From NCBI GenBank assembly GCA_028287285.1, contig JAQBPY010000418.1:1-62573 (forward strand): a stretch of DNA of 62,573 nucleotides, given 5' to 3'. Below, piece after piece: positions 52,257 through 61,303 of the stretch. The notes below the pieces were generated by a model that did no database searches, had not been told where the DNA came from, and saw only the letters and a list, made by a program, of their open reading frames with translations. Source of the stretch: Gemmatimonadota bacterium (GTDB lineage Bacteria; Gemmatimonadota; Gemmatimonadetes; Gemmatimonadales; Gemmatimonadaceae). A program made the translations under genes and the position numbers. Positions within the stretch are counted from its first letter, which is position 1; every line of letters starts with the position of its first letter.

Positions 52257-53071
52257 CAGAGCCGGACCTCGACACTTTCCAGGCGCTCTGCGACGGATGC
52301 GATGTCGCCGCGGCTCGAGAGATCGAGGACGCCATCTGCAAACGGAATGACGCGGAAGGTCACGCCCATGACATGCACCGCATGCATGACCGCATCCTGC
52401 AGCTCGAGCTCACCCCGCGGTGAAACAGTGATCGAGCGACACGCGTCGTAGATTTCCGGCGGCAGTGACCAGCTGTTCATTCCGACGAATACCTTGTCGC
52501 CGAAGGAGGCGAGCGTTGCCGCATCCGGCTTTTCGATGATCTCGACGAGCTCGTCTTCTGCGCCGATACGTACCACCGAAAACTTTGCGACACGGTCCGC
52601 ATCGATGTTCCCGAGCCGAACGAGTGCGTCGCTTTCGAATGCCGCGACACCGGCCGCATTGATCTCGCGCAACGCGGCGAGCGTGTGCACGGGATAGTAG
52701 TTGTCGGAGTTCACCATCAGCACATTCTCCCCGGCGGCGAATGACTCCGCGGCGAGGACCGCATCGGCCGTGCCGAGTGGCTTTTCCTGGATGGCGAAGT
52801 GCACCCTGACGCGCGTCGTTTCGAGCGCACTGTAGTACTCTCTCACGCGATGATGCTCGGGGCCAATCACGAGACACACGTCGGAAATGCCCGCGTCCGC
52901 GAGCGCGCTGATGAGATAGTCGAGGAACGGGCGCTTGATGGGAATCATTCCCTTTACGCCGTCGTCGGCAACGCTCGCCTGCCCGGCTGTCAGCATCGCC
53001 GAATCGTCCGCGCGGCGCATGCGCGTTCCCAGACCGCGCGCGAGAATGACCGCCCTGGTTGTGCTGCGCAT
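52256..53071 (-). CDS. Sugar-1-phosphate nucleotidyltransferase
   Basis: The 271-aa protein starts MRSTTRAVILARGLGTRMRRADD, a variant of the nucleotidyltransferase GxGTR motif. It continues with IPIKRPFLDYLISALADAGISDVCLVIG, NSDNYYPVHTLAAL and ELVEIIEKPD, as in GalU/RmlA-like enzymes. It joins a nucleotide to a sugar-1-phosphate. The next gene encodes a sugar kinase, coupled by a 1-nt overlap, so the pair could salvage one sugar. Its start lies 5 nt after the bcp stop. Confidence 0.82.
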   Translation of the reverse strand: MRSTTRAVILARGLGTRMRRADDSAMLTAGQASVADDGVKGMIPIKRPFLDYLISALADAGISDVCLVIGPEHHRVREYYSALETTRVRVHFAIQEKPLGTADAVLAAESFAAGENVLMVNSDNYYPVHTLAALREINAAGVAAFESDALVRLGNIDADRVAKFSVVRIGAEDELVEIIEKPDAATLASFGDKVFVGMNSWSLPPEIYDACRSITVSPRGELELQDAVMHAVHVMGVTFRVIPFADGVLDLSSRGDIASVAERLESVEVRL

Positions 53072-53076
53072 GACCG

Positions 53077-53547
53077 CTATTTCAACGCCGCGACCGCCTC
53101 CGCAACCTCGGCCGCGTGACCTTCGGGCTTCACTTTTTCGAATACGCGGGCGATGCGGCCCTTCGCGTCGATCACGAAGGTCGTGCGGTTCACGCCCCAG
53201 TATTTGCGCCCGTACATGGATTTCTCGCCCCACACGCCGTACAACTCGCAGACGGCGTGATCGGGATCTGCAACGAGCGGATATTCAAGGTCGAACTTCT
53301 GCTTGAACTTCACGTGCTTTTTGACCGGATCGGGACTGACGCCGAGTACCTTGGCGTCTATGCCGTGAAAGTCTGGAAGGGCGGCCTGAAAACCGCACGC
53401 TTCGACGGTGCATCCGGGGGTATCGTCCTTGGGATAGAAAAACAGCACGACCGGTGATCCACGGAGTGACGAGAGTGTGAACATGCTGCCGTCATCGATC
53501 TGCGCGCTGAAATCGGGGGCCTCGTTGCCTACTGCCGGCATCGTCAT
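53077..53547 (-). CDS. bcp: Thioredoxin-dependent peroxiredoxin Bcp
   Basis: The 156-aa peroxiredoxin has the peroxidatic Cys in FYPKDDTPGCTVEACGFQ. The second Cys five residues on fits the atypical 2-Cys BCP group. LEYPLVADPDHAVCELYGVWG and TTFVIDAKGRIARVF are further family blocks. It reduces hydroperoxides using thioredoxin. It overlaps argF by 4 nt and lies in the same operon, which has no obvious metabolic link. Confidence 0.92.
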   Translation of the reverse strand: MTMPAVGNEAPDFSAQIDDGSMFTLSSLRGSPVVLFFYPKDDTPGCTVEACGFQAALPDFHGIDAKVLGVSPDPVKKHVKFKQKFDLEYPLVADPDHAVCELYGVWGEKSMYGRKYWGVNRTTFVIDAKGRIARVFEKVKPEGHAAEVAEAVAALK

Positions 53548-54473
53548 ACCAGCTCCTCGCCGCCCAGAAGCACGGCCATGATGGCTTTCTGGATGTGCAG
53601 GCGATTTTCCGCCTCATCCCACACGCGGCTCTGCGGACCGTCAATGACGTCGGCCGATACTTCCTCGCCGCGATGCGCCGGGAGACAGTGCAGGAAAATG
53701 GCGTCGCGGTCTGCGTGTTCCATCATCGCCGCATCCACCGTGTAGCCGGCAAAATCCTTTTCCCGTTTCTTCTGCTCGTCCTCCTGCCCCATGCTGGTCC
53801 AGACGTCGGTATTGACGACGTGCGCTCCGGCGATGGCTTCCCTTGGATCGTGCGTCACCGTGACCGTGGTCACTTCACGTGCGCGCTGCAGCAGATGATC
53901 GGCCGGCTCGTAGCCTTCAGGACAGGCAAGGGCGAGCTCGAAGCCCAGACGATAGGCGGCGTTGATCCACGAGTTGGCCATGTTGTTGCCGTCGCCGATC
54001 CACGCGATCTTCTTGCCTTCGTAGGTGCCGAGATGCTGACGGATGGTGAGGAGATCGGCGAGGATCTGGCAGGGGTGGAGCAGATCCGTCAGGCCATTGA
54101 TGACGGGCACGTCGGCGTACCGGGCCAATTCGTCGAGGTCCTGGTGCGCAAAGGTGCGGATCATGATGCCGTCCACGTAGCGGGAGAGCACGCGCGCGGT
54201 ATCGGCAATAGGCTCACCACGCCCGAGCTGGACGTCGCGAGGCGAAAGAAACAAGGCGTGGCCGCCAAGCTGATAGGTGCCGACCTCGAATGACACACGC
54301 GTTCGGGTGGACGCTTTCATGAAGATCATGGCGAGCGTCTTGCCGCTGAGCGGCTTTGCCGTGTACGCGCCGCTGCGCATGCGCTCAGCGAGCTGGAACA
54401 GTGCTCCGAGCTCTGGCGTCGAGAAGTCCGGAATCGCGAGAAAGTCGTGATGGGGGCGGTTGGAATCTGGCAT
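53544..54473 (-). CDS. argF: Ornithine carbamoyltransferase
   Basis: The 309-aa enzyme has the carbamoyl-phosphate site MKASTRTRVSFEVG, the motif LLHPCQILADLLTI, the ornithine-side DVWTSMGQE and the conserved HCLPAHRGEEV. It makes citrulline in arginine synthesis. It is the first gene of argF-bcp-nucleotidyltransferase-galK on the minus strand, diverging from the membrane sulfatase-like gene. Other arg genes are not in the window. Confidence 0.95.
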   Translation of the reverse strand: MPDSNRPHHDFLAIPDFSTPELGALFQLAERMRSGAYTAKPLSGKTLAMIFMKASTRTRVSFEVGTYQLGGHALFLSPRDVQLGRGEPIADTARVLSRYVDGIMIRTFAHQDLDELARYADVPVINGLTDLLHPCQILADLLTIRQHLGTYEGKKIAWIGDGNNMANSWINAAYRLGFELALACPEGYEPADHLLQRAREVTTVTVTHDPREAIAGAHVVNTDVWTSMGQEDEQKKREKDFAGYTVDAAMMEHADRDAIFLHCLPAHRGEEVSADVIDGPQSRVWDEAENRLHIQKAIMAVLLGGEELV

Positions 54474-54526
54474 CGGTGATATTTACATACTGAGGCGGCA
54501 GATGCAACGCCTTTTCACGTGAACCA

Positions 54527-56347
54527 ATGGGCATGAACGACCTTTCCGGCGTCATCCAGCGGGATCTCGCAGCCCACCGCAGTCACGCCGTCCGCTGGCG
54601 CCGGGGAAGTGCAGTCATCGTGCCCGCGACGCTGTTTTCAGTGCTCTTTGCGGCCAGATATGGCTATTCACCGCTCGTCGTGGCCATGCACCTCGCGCAG
54701 GTGACCCTTGGTACGCTCGTGCTGTTCGCGGTCGCCGGGGTATTGGCACGGCGATGCGCTCCGTCCATTGCGCGTATTGCGATTACGCTGCTTGGGGGTG
54801 TTGCACTGTTCTTCTACCTCCTGGTGATCACGCTCAGCACGTTCACGAACGAGGCCTGGGGATGGAGTGTCTCGCTCGACCTCGCACGGGCTGTTGCGCC
54901 GCACATGCCGGCAATCGTCGGCAATCTCCCCGTGTGGAGAGGCTGGATCGTGGTTGGCATCGTCGCGTTCGACCTCGTGTTCCTCTTGTTGGTGTGGCGG
55001 CTCTGGCGTGCCTCCCAAAGAATCGTCGACGGATTGCTGGCGGCACAGGTGGACCGGTTTCGACTGTGTGCGTGGCTCCTGGTGCTCACAGCCACCGTGC
55101 TCACGTTCCGCACATATCCAGCGAGTGCGGCAGAGCCGTTCACCGCACTCCTGTCCGCGCCGGGCCAGGTGAACCTCGGCGAGGCGCGCGCGATCAACCT
55201 GAGCGCGCGGCAGGCGTATGCCGGCACGCAGGACTTTCCGCACCGCAATGTGATCCTGATTCTCTCGGAGGCGCTCCGTGCCGATCATCTGGGGATTTAC
55301 GGGTATGCGCGGCCGACGACTCCATTTCTGTCGTCGCTTCCTGGTGTACGAAGGGTCGACCTCGCGATGGCGACCTGCCCGTTCACCGCGTGCGGCGTGG
55401 TAAGCATACTTGCCTCGCGTGATTCAGGCGTGTTCGAGCGTGGGTCGCTCAAGCTCCAGGACGTGCTGCATGATCGTGGTTATCGCGTAAACGTCATCAC
55501 CTCCGGCGACAACACGGTATGGGGCTCCCTCAGGCTCCACTACGGCGAGAGCGTCGACTATTTCTTTGATGGCTTCCACTCCAGGCGCTATGCGCTCACC
55601 GACGACCGCGGCATCCTGGAAGGCATGGAAGCCGTTCAACATTCAACCGGGCGGCCGGCATTCTTCTATTTCTTTCTTTCGTCGACGCATACCACCGGGA
55701 CCAAGCTGCCGGCATTCCGGAAATGGACACCGGTGGAAATCGGCGTTGGACCGGACGTGACCACGCCGCAGCGCAATGCGTACGACAATGGCGTGCTACA
55801 AGCCGACAATACCATCCGGGAGATTTTCGCAGCGCTGGACGCAAAGGGGTATCTCGCGAACAGCATCATCATGATCCTTGGCGACCATGGTGAAGGCCTT
55901 GGGGAACATGGTTTCTTTGGACACACCAAGTATGTGTACCAGGAGGCGCTGCACATTCCGCTGTTGATCATCGATGATCCCGCGGCAGCCTACGCCAATC
56001 TCGCGTTCGCGACACAGAGCGACGTCGCACCCACGATTCTCGACCGGCTGGGGTTGCCTGCACCAACAGAATGGCAAGGGCAATCACTGTTCAGCAGGTC
56101 CGCCAAGACGTTCAGCACACACTGGACGGAGCGCGGACGCCCCTGGCATGCGGTGGTCTATCGCGAGGGCGGGAAGATATACAAGTACATGTATGTCGTG
56201 CGGTGGGGCACTCGCTCCGAAGAGCTGTACGAGCTCACCTCCGACCCGGGTGAGACCTCCAACCTGATCTCGCGCACCGGGCTTGGTCGTGTGCGCGACG
56301 TCATGCGCGCTCGTGCCGACGCGCGCTGGGCGAATGACGTGCAGTAG
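54527..56347 (+). CDS. Membrane sulfatase-superfamily protein (phosphoethanolamine/alkaline phosphatase fold)
   Basis: The 606-aa protein has about five membrane helices in residues 25-200, then an extracellular sulfatase-fold domain: NVILILSEALRADHLGIYGYARPTTPFL, MATCPFTACGVVSILASR (probable nucleophile region), FFLSSTHTTGT and the metal-binding IMILGDHGEGLGEHGFFGHTKYVYQEALHIPLLI. The architecture matches LtaS and phosphoethanolamine transferases. A CPFTACG core replaces the classical sulfatase CxPxR, so a transferase or phosphohydrolase is more likely than a sulfatase. It is divergent from argF. Confidence 0.82.
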   Translation: MGMNDLSGVIQRDLAAHRSHAVRWRRGSAVIVPATLFSVLFAARYGYSPLVVAMHLAQVTLGTLVLFAVAGVLARRCAPSIARIAITLLGGVALFFYLLVITLSTFTNEAWGWSVSLDLARAVAPHMPAIVGNLPVWRGWIVVGIVAFDLVFLLLVWRLWRASQRIVDGLLAAQVDRFRLCAWLLVLTATVLTFRTYPASAAEPFTALLSAPGQVNLGEARAINLSARQAYAGTQDFPHRNVILILSEALRADHLGIYGYARPTTPFLSSLPGVRRVDLAMATCPFTACGVVSILASRDSGVFERGSLKLQDVLHDRGYRVNVITSGDNTVWGSLRLHYGESVDYFFDGFHSRRYALTDDRGILEGMEAVQHSTGRPAFFYFFLSSTHTTGTKLPAFRKWTPVEIGVGPDVTTPQRNAYDNGVLQADNTIREIFAALDAKGYLANSIIMILGDHGEGLGEHGFFGHTKYVYQEALHIPLLIIDDPAAAYANLAFATQSDVAPTILDRLGLPAPTEWQGQSLFSRSAKTFSTHWTERGRPWHAVVYREGGKIYKYMYVVRWGTRSEELYELTSDPGETSNLISRTGLGRVRDVMRARADARWANDVQ

Positions 56348-56419
56348 CGTTGGCGGCTTTCCTCGCCGCGGCGCTCAAGGCCCAATCATTCAGCGTATGC
56401 CCCACCGGACCGGCTCGTC

Positions 56420-57871
56420 TTACAGGATGTATTTCCGCAGATCCTCATCCTCGACGATGGCTTTCAGCTTCTCGCGGACCGCTTCGGCGTTCACGACGAT
56501 TGTCTTGACGGACGGGTCGGGAAGATCAAAGAGCGTGTCCTCGAGCTGGGTGGTCATCACCGTGTGCAAGCGCCGCGCGCCGATGTTCTCCATGCGTGAA
56601 TTCACCGTCGCGGCGATCTTCGCGATTTCCTCGATGCCGTCCTGCGTGAATTCGAGCGTCGCGCCGTCGGCCGCCACGAGCGCCGCATACTGCTTGGTGA
56701 GCGCGTTTTCCGGCTCCGTCATGATGCGCACGAAGTCCGCTTCCGTGAGTGACTTGAGCTCGACGCGAATGGGAAAGCGCCCCTGGAGCTCCGGAATGAG
56801 ATCGGACGGCTTGGAAACGTGAAACGCACCGGCGGCGACAAAGAGGATGTGATCCGTCTTCACCATGCCGTACTTCGTCTGCACGTTGGACCCTTCGACG
56901 ATGGGCAACAGGTCGCGTTGCACGCCTTCGCGCGAGACATCCGGTCCGCCCATCTGGCTCTTCTCTCCGGCGATCTTGTCTATCTCATCGAGGAAGACGA
57001 TGCCGAGCGTCTCGACGCGCTCGAGCGCGTCGGCGGTCACGTCTTCCATGTCGACGAGCTTTTCAAATTCCTGCTCGAGGAGGATGCGTCGCGCTTCGCT
57101 GACCTTTACCGTACGCTTCTTCTTGCGCTGCGGCATCATGTCGCGAATCATCTGCGTGAAGTTCTCCATGCTCTCGGGCGCACCTTGCGACGCGAACATG
57201 TCGATCATCGGCCCTCCGCCGCCGGGAACGACCTCGATCTCGACTTCCCGTGCATCGAGCTGCCCGTCGAGCAACAGGGCCTTGAGCTTCTCGCGCGTGC
57301 GTTTGTGGCGATCGGTGGCCGCATCACCCTCGTGCTTTACGTCACCGGTGGCGGAGACCACGAAGACTCCGGTGGTTTCCGACGTGGGTTCGTTGGCAGC
57401 AGGTGCTGGAGTGTCGGCCGGCGACGGCAGCAGGAGATCGAGAATGCGTTCGTCCACGCGCTCGTTGGCGAGGTCCTCGACTTCACTTTCCCGCTCCTGC
57501 CGCACCATCTCGATCGCACTGTCCACGAGGTCGCGGATCATGCCTTCCACATCGCGGCCCACGTAGCCAACCTCCGTGAACTTCGACGCCTCCACCTTGA
57601 TGAACGGCGCACCGGTCAGCTTTGCGAGGCGACGCGCGATTTCCGTCTTTCCAACACCTGTGGGCCCGATGAGGATGATGTTGTTCGGCGAAATCTCGTC
57701 GCGGATGGACTCCGGCGCCTGCTGCCGCCGCCAGCGGTTGCGGAGCGCAATGGCGACCGCCTTTTTCGCATCGGCCTGCCCCACGATGTACCGATCCAGC
57801 TCGGCAACAATTTGCCGGGGGGTGAGGTCGGCGAGTTTCGCCAGGGCTTGCTGGGTTCGAGGCGATGACAT
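56420..57871 (-). CDS. hslU: HslU ATPase of the HslUV protease
   Basis: The 483-aa ATPase starts [32 protein letters not shown]. It has Walker [18 protein letters not shown], an I-domain insertion (about residues 130-270), [26 protein letters not shown] and the C-terminal tail EDLRKYIL, which docks into HslV. It unfolds substrates and feeds them to the HslV chamber. Its start lies 1 nt after the hslV stop. Confidence 0.95.
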   Translation of the reverse strand: MSSPRTQQALAKLADLTPRQIVAELDRYIVGQADAKKAVAIALRNRWRRQQAPESIRDEISPNNIILIGPTGVGKTEIARRLAKLTGAPFIKVEASKFTEVGYVGRDVEGMIRDLVDSAIEMVRQERESEVEDLANERVDERILDLLLPSPADTPAPAANEPTSETTGVFVVSATGDVKHEGDAATDRHKRTREKLKALLLDGQLDAREVEIEVVPGGGGPMIDMFASQGAPESMENFTQMIRDMMPQRKKKRTVKVSEARRILLEQEFEKLVDMEDVTADALERVETLGIVFLDEIDKIAGEKSQMGGPDVSREGVQRDLLPIVEGSNVQTKYGMVKTDHILFVAAGAFHVSKPSDLIPELQGRFPIRVELKSLTEADFVRIMTEPENALTKQYAALVAADGATLEFTQDGIEEIAKIAATVNSRMENIGARRLHTVMTTQLEDTLFDLPDPSVKTIVVNAEAVREKLKAIVEDEDLRKYIL

Positions 57872-57872
57872 A

Positions 57873-58415
57873 CTACTCGGCCTCGAGCACGGTGATGTTG
57901 GTATTCGTGTAGACGCAAATCTCGCCCGCGATCGTGAGACTCTGCCGCACGATGTCCGATGCGCTCAGCTCGGTATTCGCCGCGAGTGCGCGTGCGGCCG
58001 CGAGCGCATAGGCACCGCCGGATCCGATGGCGAGAATACCATCATCCGGCTCGATGAGCTCGCCCGTGCCCGAGATGATGAAACCGTGCGCCGCGCTCGC
58101 GACGACAAGCAGTGCCTCGAGGCGGCGGAGCACGCGATCGCTGCGCCAATCCTTGGCCAGCTCGACCGCGGCACGTGGCATGTTTCCCGGATAGCGCTGC
58201 AGCTTCTCCTCGAACTTCTCGAACAAGGTGAGCGCATCGGCCGCTGAGCCCGCGAACCCGGCCAGGAGCTTGCCGTCGCCAATGGCGCGGACCTTGTTGG
58301 CCTTGGCTTTCATGACCGTATCGCCGACGGTCACTTGTCCGTCGCCGCCGAGCGCGACCTTGCCGCCGCGACGGACGGCGAGGATGGTGGTGGCGCGAAT
58401 ACGTGGAAGTTCCAT
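57873..58415 (-). CDS. hslV: HslV proteasome-like protease subunit
   Basis: The 180-aa peptidase starts [31 protein letters not shown]. The catalytic Thr of the mature enzyme would be the first of TTILAV, so an eight-residue leader must be removed. [29 protein letters not shown] and [14 protein letters not shown] are further HslV blocks. It forms the double hexamer that degrades proteins unfolded by HslU. The upstream open frame to 58562 is not conserved. It is cotranscribed with hslU. Confidence 0.95.
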   Translation of the reverse strand: MELPRIRATTILAVRRGGKVALGGDGQVTVGDTVMKAKANKVRAIGDGKLLAGFAGSAADALTLFEKFEEKLQRYPGNMPRAAVELAKDWRSDRVLRRLEALLVVASAAHGFIISGTGELIEPDDGILAIGSGGAYALAAARALAANTELSASDIVRQSLTIAGEICVYTNTNITVLEAE

Positions 58416-58455
58416 CCCCTGAAGATAGCGCTTGGGGGAAGGCCGGCCCCATGCG

Positions 58456-58821
58456 CTAGCGAATCCTGTCCTTGCCGTCGCGCGCCTTTGGCGTTTCGTC
58501 GCGTCGCAACGCTCCCCGGTTGGAGATTCGATCCGACAGGAACCGCCGGTTGAGCCACACACCGATCACGAACAATCCCGCCCCGGCCAGCATGGCCACG
58601 GTCTCATAAGCCCACGTATCACGCCCGATGAGTGCTGCCGCCTCACACAGCGCCGCCAGGCCGATGCACGCCTCACCGCCAAGACTGCGCTCAGTCCGCG
58701 ACCGACGGCGGCGCTCGCTTCCAAAGGTCATGGTCTCGGGAAGCCAGGCGTCGGCAAGAATCGCGAGCCCGACAATGGCGACCAGCACCCCAAGAATCAC
58801 CGGAACCGTTTCTGCACGCAC
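58456..58821 (-). CDS. Small membrane protein between xerC and hslV
   Basis: This 121-aa protein starts at GTG ([26 protein letters not shown]). It has two clear hydrophobic helices ([21 protein letters not shown] and [19 protein letters not shown]) and a possible third around [17 protein letters not shown]. The ends are strongly charged. I recognise no family. It interrupts the otherwise classical xerC-hslV order, and the codon pattern and spacing (about 40 nt to each neighbour) favour a real gene. Confidence 0.6.
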   Translation of the reverse strand: MRAETVPVILGVLVAIVGLAILADAWLPETMTFGSERRRRSRTERSLGGEACIGLAALCEAAALIGRDTWAYETVAMLAGAGLFVIGVWLNRRFLSDRISNRGALRRDETPKARDGKDRIR

Positions 58822-58865
58822 TCAGCACCGCTCGCCGTGGGAGAGACCGTCCACTCAAGCGATCT

Positions 58866-59804
58866 TCATGCCCGAGGGTGCGATTTCTCGTAAACCTGCT
58901 TCAACCGCTCCACGCTGGTATGGGTGTAGATCTGCGTCGTGGAAATGGACGCGTGCCCAAGCAGCTCCTGCACGGCGCGCAAATCTGCCCCGTTGTCGAG
59001 CAGATGCGTCGCAAACGTGTGCCGGAGCGAGTGCACCGACAGGCCAGCATCCTCGTCAATTTCCGCCAGGAACGCCGACACGATCTTCTGCACCATGCGC
59101 GGGCCGATCCGTTTGCCGGTTCGCGACAGAAAGTAGGCCGACCGGTCTACTTTTCCGCTGAGCTGCCGCAGCAGCTCATCGCGCTTCGACTCGTAATTCC
59201 GCATCGCACGCATCGCGTGGTCGCCAATGGGTACGATGCGCTCCTTCCGCCCCTTCCCCCGCACCTTCGCCTGCTGGCTCACCAGGTCGACGTCGGCCTT
59301 GCTCAGCCCCTGTAGCTCCGACAATCGCATGCCGGTGGAATAGAACAGCTCGAGAATCGCGAGATTGCGGACGTCGCCGAAGTTGCCCTCCATCGCGCGC
59401 GTCTCGGCCATCTGGAAGAGCAAGTCGATCTGCGGCCGATCGAGATACCCTGGTAGATGTTTCTCCTGCTTTGGCGCACCGACGGCGCGCGCAGGATTCA
59501 CCTCCACCATTTCATTGCGGTGCATCCAGCGATAGAAGCTCCGCACCCCGGACAAGGTACGGGCCATCGTTCGCTTACCCACGCCACGCCTGGCCAGACT
59601 CGCGAGAAATCCGCGCATCGCCAGCCGGTCGACACGTTCCCACGTCCACCCATCCGTGCCATGGTAGCCGCCTAGGAACACGACGAACTCGCGCAGGTCA
59701 CGGCTGTACGCTTTCACCGTATTGGGCGAGACGTCACGCTCCTTGGCCAGGTGTCGCAGAAACTCCTCCACATCCGAGGGAGTCTCGGAAGACACTTCCG
59801 TCAC
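58866..59804 (-). CDS. xerC: Tyrosine recombinase XerC/XerD
   Basis: The 312-aa recombinase has a SAM-like core-binding N-terminus (EEFLRHLAKERDVSPNTVKAYSRDLREFVVFL). The catalytic residues are Arg in ELFYSTGMRLSELQGL, Lys in VRGKGRKERIVP, HxxR in VHSLRHTFATHLLDNGADLRAVQELLGHAS, and Tyr in ISTTQIYTHTS. It resolves chromosome dimers at dif. Whether it is XerC or XerD cannot be decided here; the trmFO-xerC-hslVU order favours XerC. It overlaps trmFO by 4 nt. Confidence 0.92.
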   Translation of the reverse strand: MTEVSSETPSDVEEFLRHLAKERDVSPNTVKAYSRDLREFVVFLGGYHGTDGWTWERVDRLAMRGFLASLARRGVGKRTMARTLSGVRSFYRWMHRNEMVEVNPARAVGAPKQEKHLPGYLDRPQIDLLFQMAETRAMEGNFGDVRNLAILELFYSTGMRLSELQGLSKADVDLVSQQAKVRGKGRKERIVPIGDHAMRAMRNYESKRDELLRQLSGKVDRSAYFLSRTGKRIGPRMVQKIVSAFLAEIDEDAGLSVHSLRHTFATHLLDNGADLRAVQELLGHASISTTQIYTHTSVERLKQVYEKSHPRA

Positions 59805-61138
59805 GCGAGAATGCCGAGCGCATGCTCGTCACGCCACGCGGTCGTGTGCTCGAGCGCGCGCTCGGCGAGCTTTTCCTTCTTGATGCGCTTGTCCTTGACC
59901 CGTGCCGGCAAATCGTCCACCAGGCCGAAGTTCGCATTCATGGGCTGAAAGTGCCTGGGGTCGGCCTCGCGAAGGTAGCGATACAGTGCGCCGAGCATGG
60001 TGGTTGGCGGCGGGACCACGGCGTTCGTGCCACGGAGCAGCCGCGAAAGATTGATCGCGGCCAGCAAGCCGGTCGCCGTCGATTCGGTATAGCCTTCGAC
60101 ACCGGTCAACTGCCCGGCAAACATCGTCGTCGCATCATCCCTGAGCGAGAGATGCGGTGTGAGCGACGCCGGCGAATTCAGATACGAGTTCCTGTGGATG
60201 GAGCCGAAGCGAAGAAACTCCGCATTCTCCAGCCCGGGAATCATGCGGAATACACGCTGCTGCTCGGGATACCGCATGCGCGTCTGGAAGCCCACCAGAT
60301 TCCACATGCGGCCGCCGCGGTCTTCCATGCGCAGCTGCACGATGGCATAAGCCTCGCGACCTGTGCGCGGATCGGTAAGGCCCACCGGCTTCATGGGCCC
60401 GAAGCGCAACGACTCGCGGCCGCGACGCGCGATCTCCTCGGCGGGCATGCATCCGTCGAAGTACGGAACCTTGTCGAATTCATGTGCCGTTGCTTCGTCC
60501 GCGTGCGTGAGCGCATCGAGAAAATTCTCATACTGCGCACGGTCCATCGGGCAGTTGAGATACGCGCCGTCGCCCTCGCCTTCCATGGTTTCCTTGCCGT
60601 AGCGCGAGGCACGAAACACGATGTCGTGATCGATGGAGTCGTAGTCGACGATGGGCGCAATGGCATCATAGAACGCCAGGGATGCAACACCCAGCCGCGC
60701 GCGAATGGTCTCTGCCAGTGCACTCGACGTGAGCGGTCCGGTCGCGACAATGCCTGGCGACGGTAACACGTGGATCTCTCCCCGCTCGATGACGATTCGC
60801 GGATGCGCGGAGACGCGCTCGTGGACGGTCGTGGAGAATACGTCACGATCAACCGTTAGCGCGGAGCCGCCGGGAACGCGCGACGCATCGGCGCACTGGA
60901 GCACCATGGAGCCGAGCAGCCGCATTTCGGCCTTCAACAAGCCGTGTGCGTTCGTCGTTTCCGTGCTCTTGAAGGTATTGGAGCACACGAGCTCCGCGAG
61001 CTTGTCGGTCTTGTGTGCTTCCGTGCCGACGACGGGCCGCATCTCGTGCAGCACGACGTCGTGCCCGCGTTCGGCGAGTTGCCAGGCGGCCTCGGTGCCG
61101 GCCAGGCCTCCGCCCACAATGTGAATCGATGTCGTCAT
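59801..61138 (-). CDS. trmFO: Methylenetetrahydrofolate-tRNA-(uracil-5-)-methyltransferase TrmFO
   Basis: The 445-aa flavoprotein starts TTSIHIVGGGLAGTEAAWQLAERGHDVVLHEMRP, a Rossmann FAD-binding site. It carries LVCSNTFKSTETTNAHGLLKAEMR with the conserved Cys, YLNCPMDRAQYENFLDAL and FAGQLTGVEGYTESTATGLLAAINLSRLL. It methylates U54 of tRNA using methylene-tetrahydrofolate, the folate route used where TrmA is absent. It is the first gene of the trmFO-xerC-membrane protein-hslV-hslU unit. Confidence 0.95.
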   Translation of the reverse strand: MTTSIHIVGGGLAGTEAAWQLAERGHDVVLHEMRPVVGTEAHKTDKLAELVCSNTFKSTETTNAHGLLKAEMRLLGSMVLQCADASRVPGGSALTVDRDVFSTTVHERVSAHPRIVIERGEIHVLPSPGIVATGPLTSSALAETIRARLGVASLAFYDAIAPIVDYDSIDHDIVFRASRYGKETMEGEGDGAYLNCPMDRAQYENFLDALTHADEATAHEFDKVPYFDGCMPAEEIARRGRESLRFGPMKPVGLTDPRTGREAYAIVQLRMEDRGGRMWNLVGFQTRMRYPEQQRVFRMIPGLENAEFLRFGSIHRNSYLNSPASLTPHLSLRDDATTMFAGQLTGVEGYTESTATGLLAAINLSRLLRGTNAVVPPPTTMLGALYRYLREADPRHFQPMNANFGLVDDLPARVKDKRIKKEKLAERALEHTTAWRDEHALGILA

Positions 61139-61303
61139 TCATCAAATGTAGCCCAATCACGGATCAGTATTCTCCCCTAAGGCGGCTGTCTGACCGTTGT
61201 GTACATTTCGAATGCCGCTGAGGAACCAGCCCCCGCCTGCCGAAAGCGCCCCACGCAGCTTGCCAGACCGCGTGCAGCGAACGTTACGCTTCGAGGAACC
61301 AAT

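Noticed and set aside
59471..60766. 431-aa plus-strand ORF opposite xerC and trmFO
   Set aside because: It is the shadow of two conserved genes with intact catalytic motifs; no family similarity.
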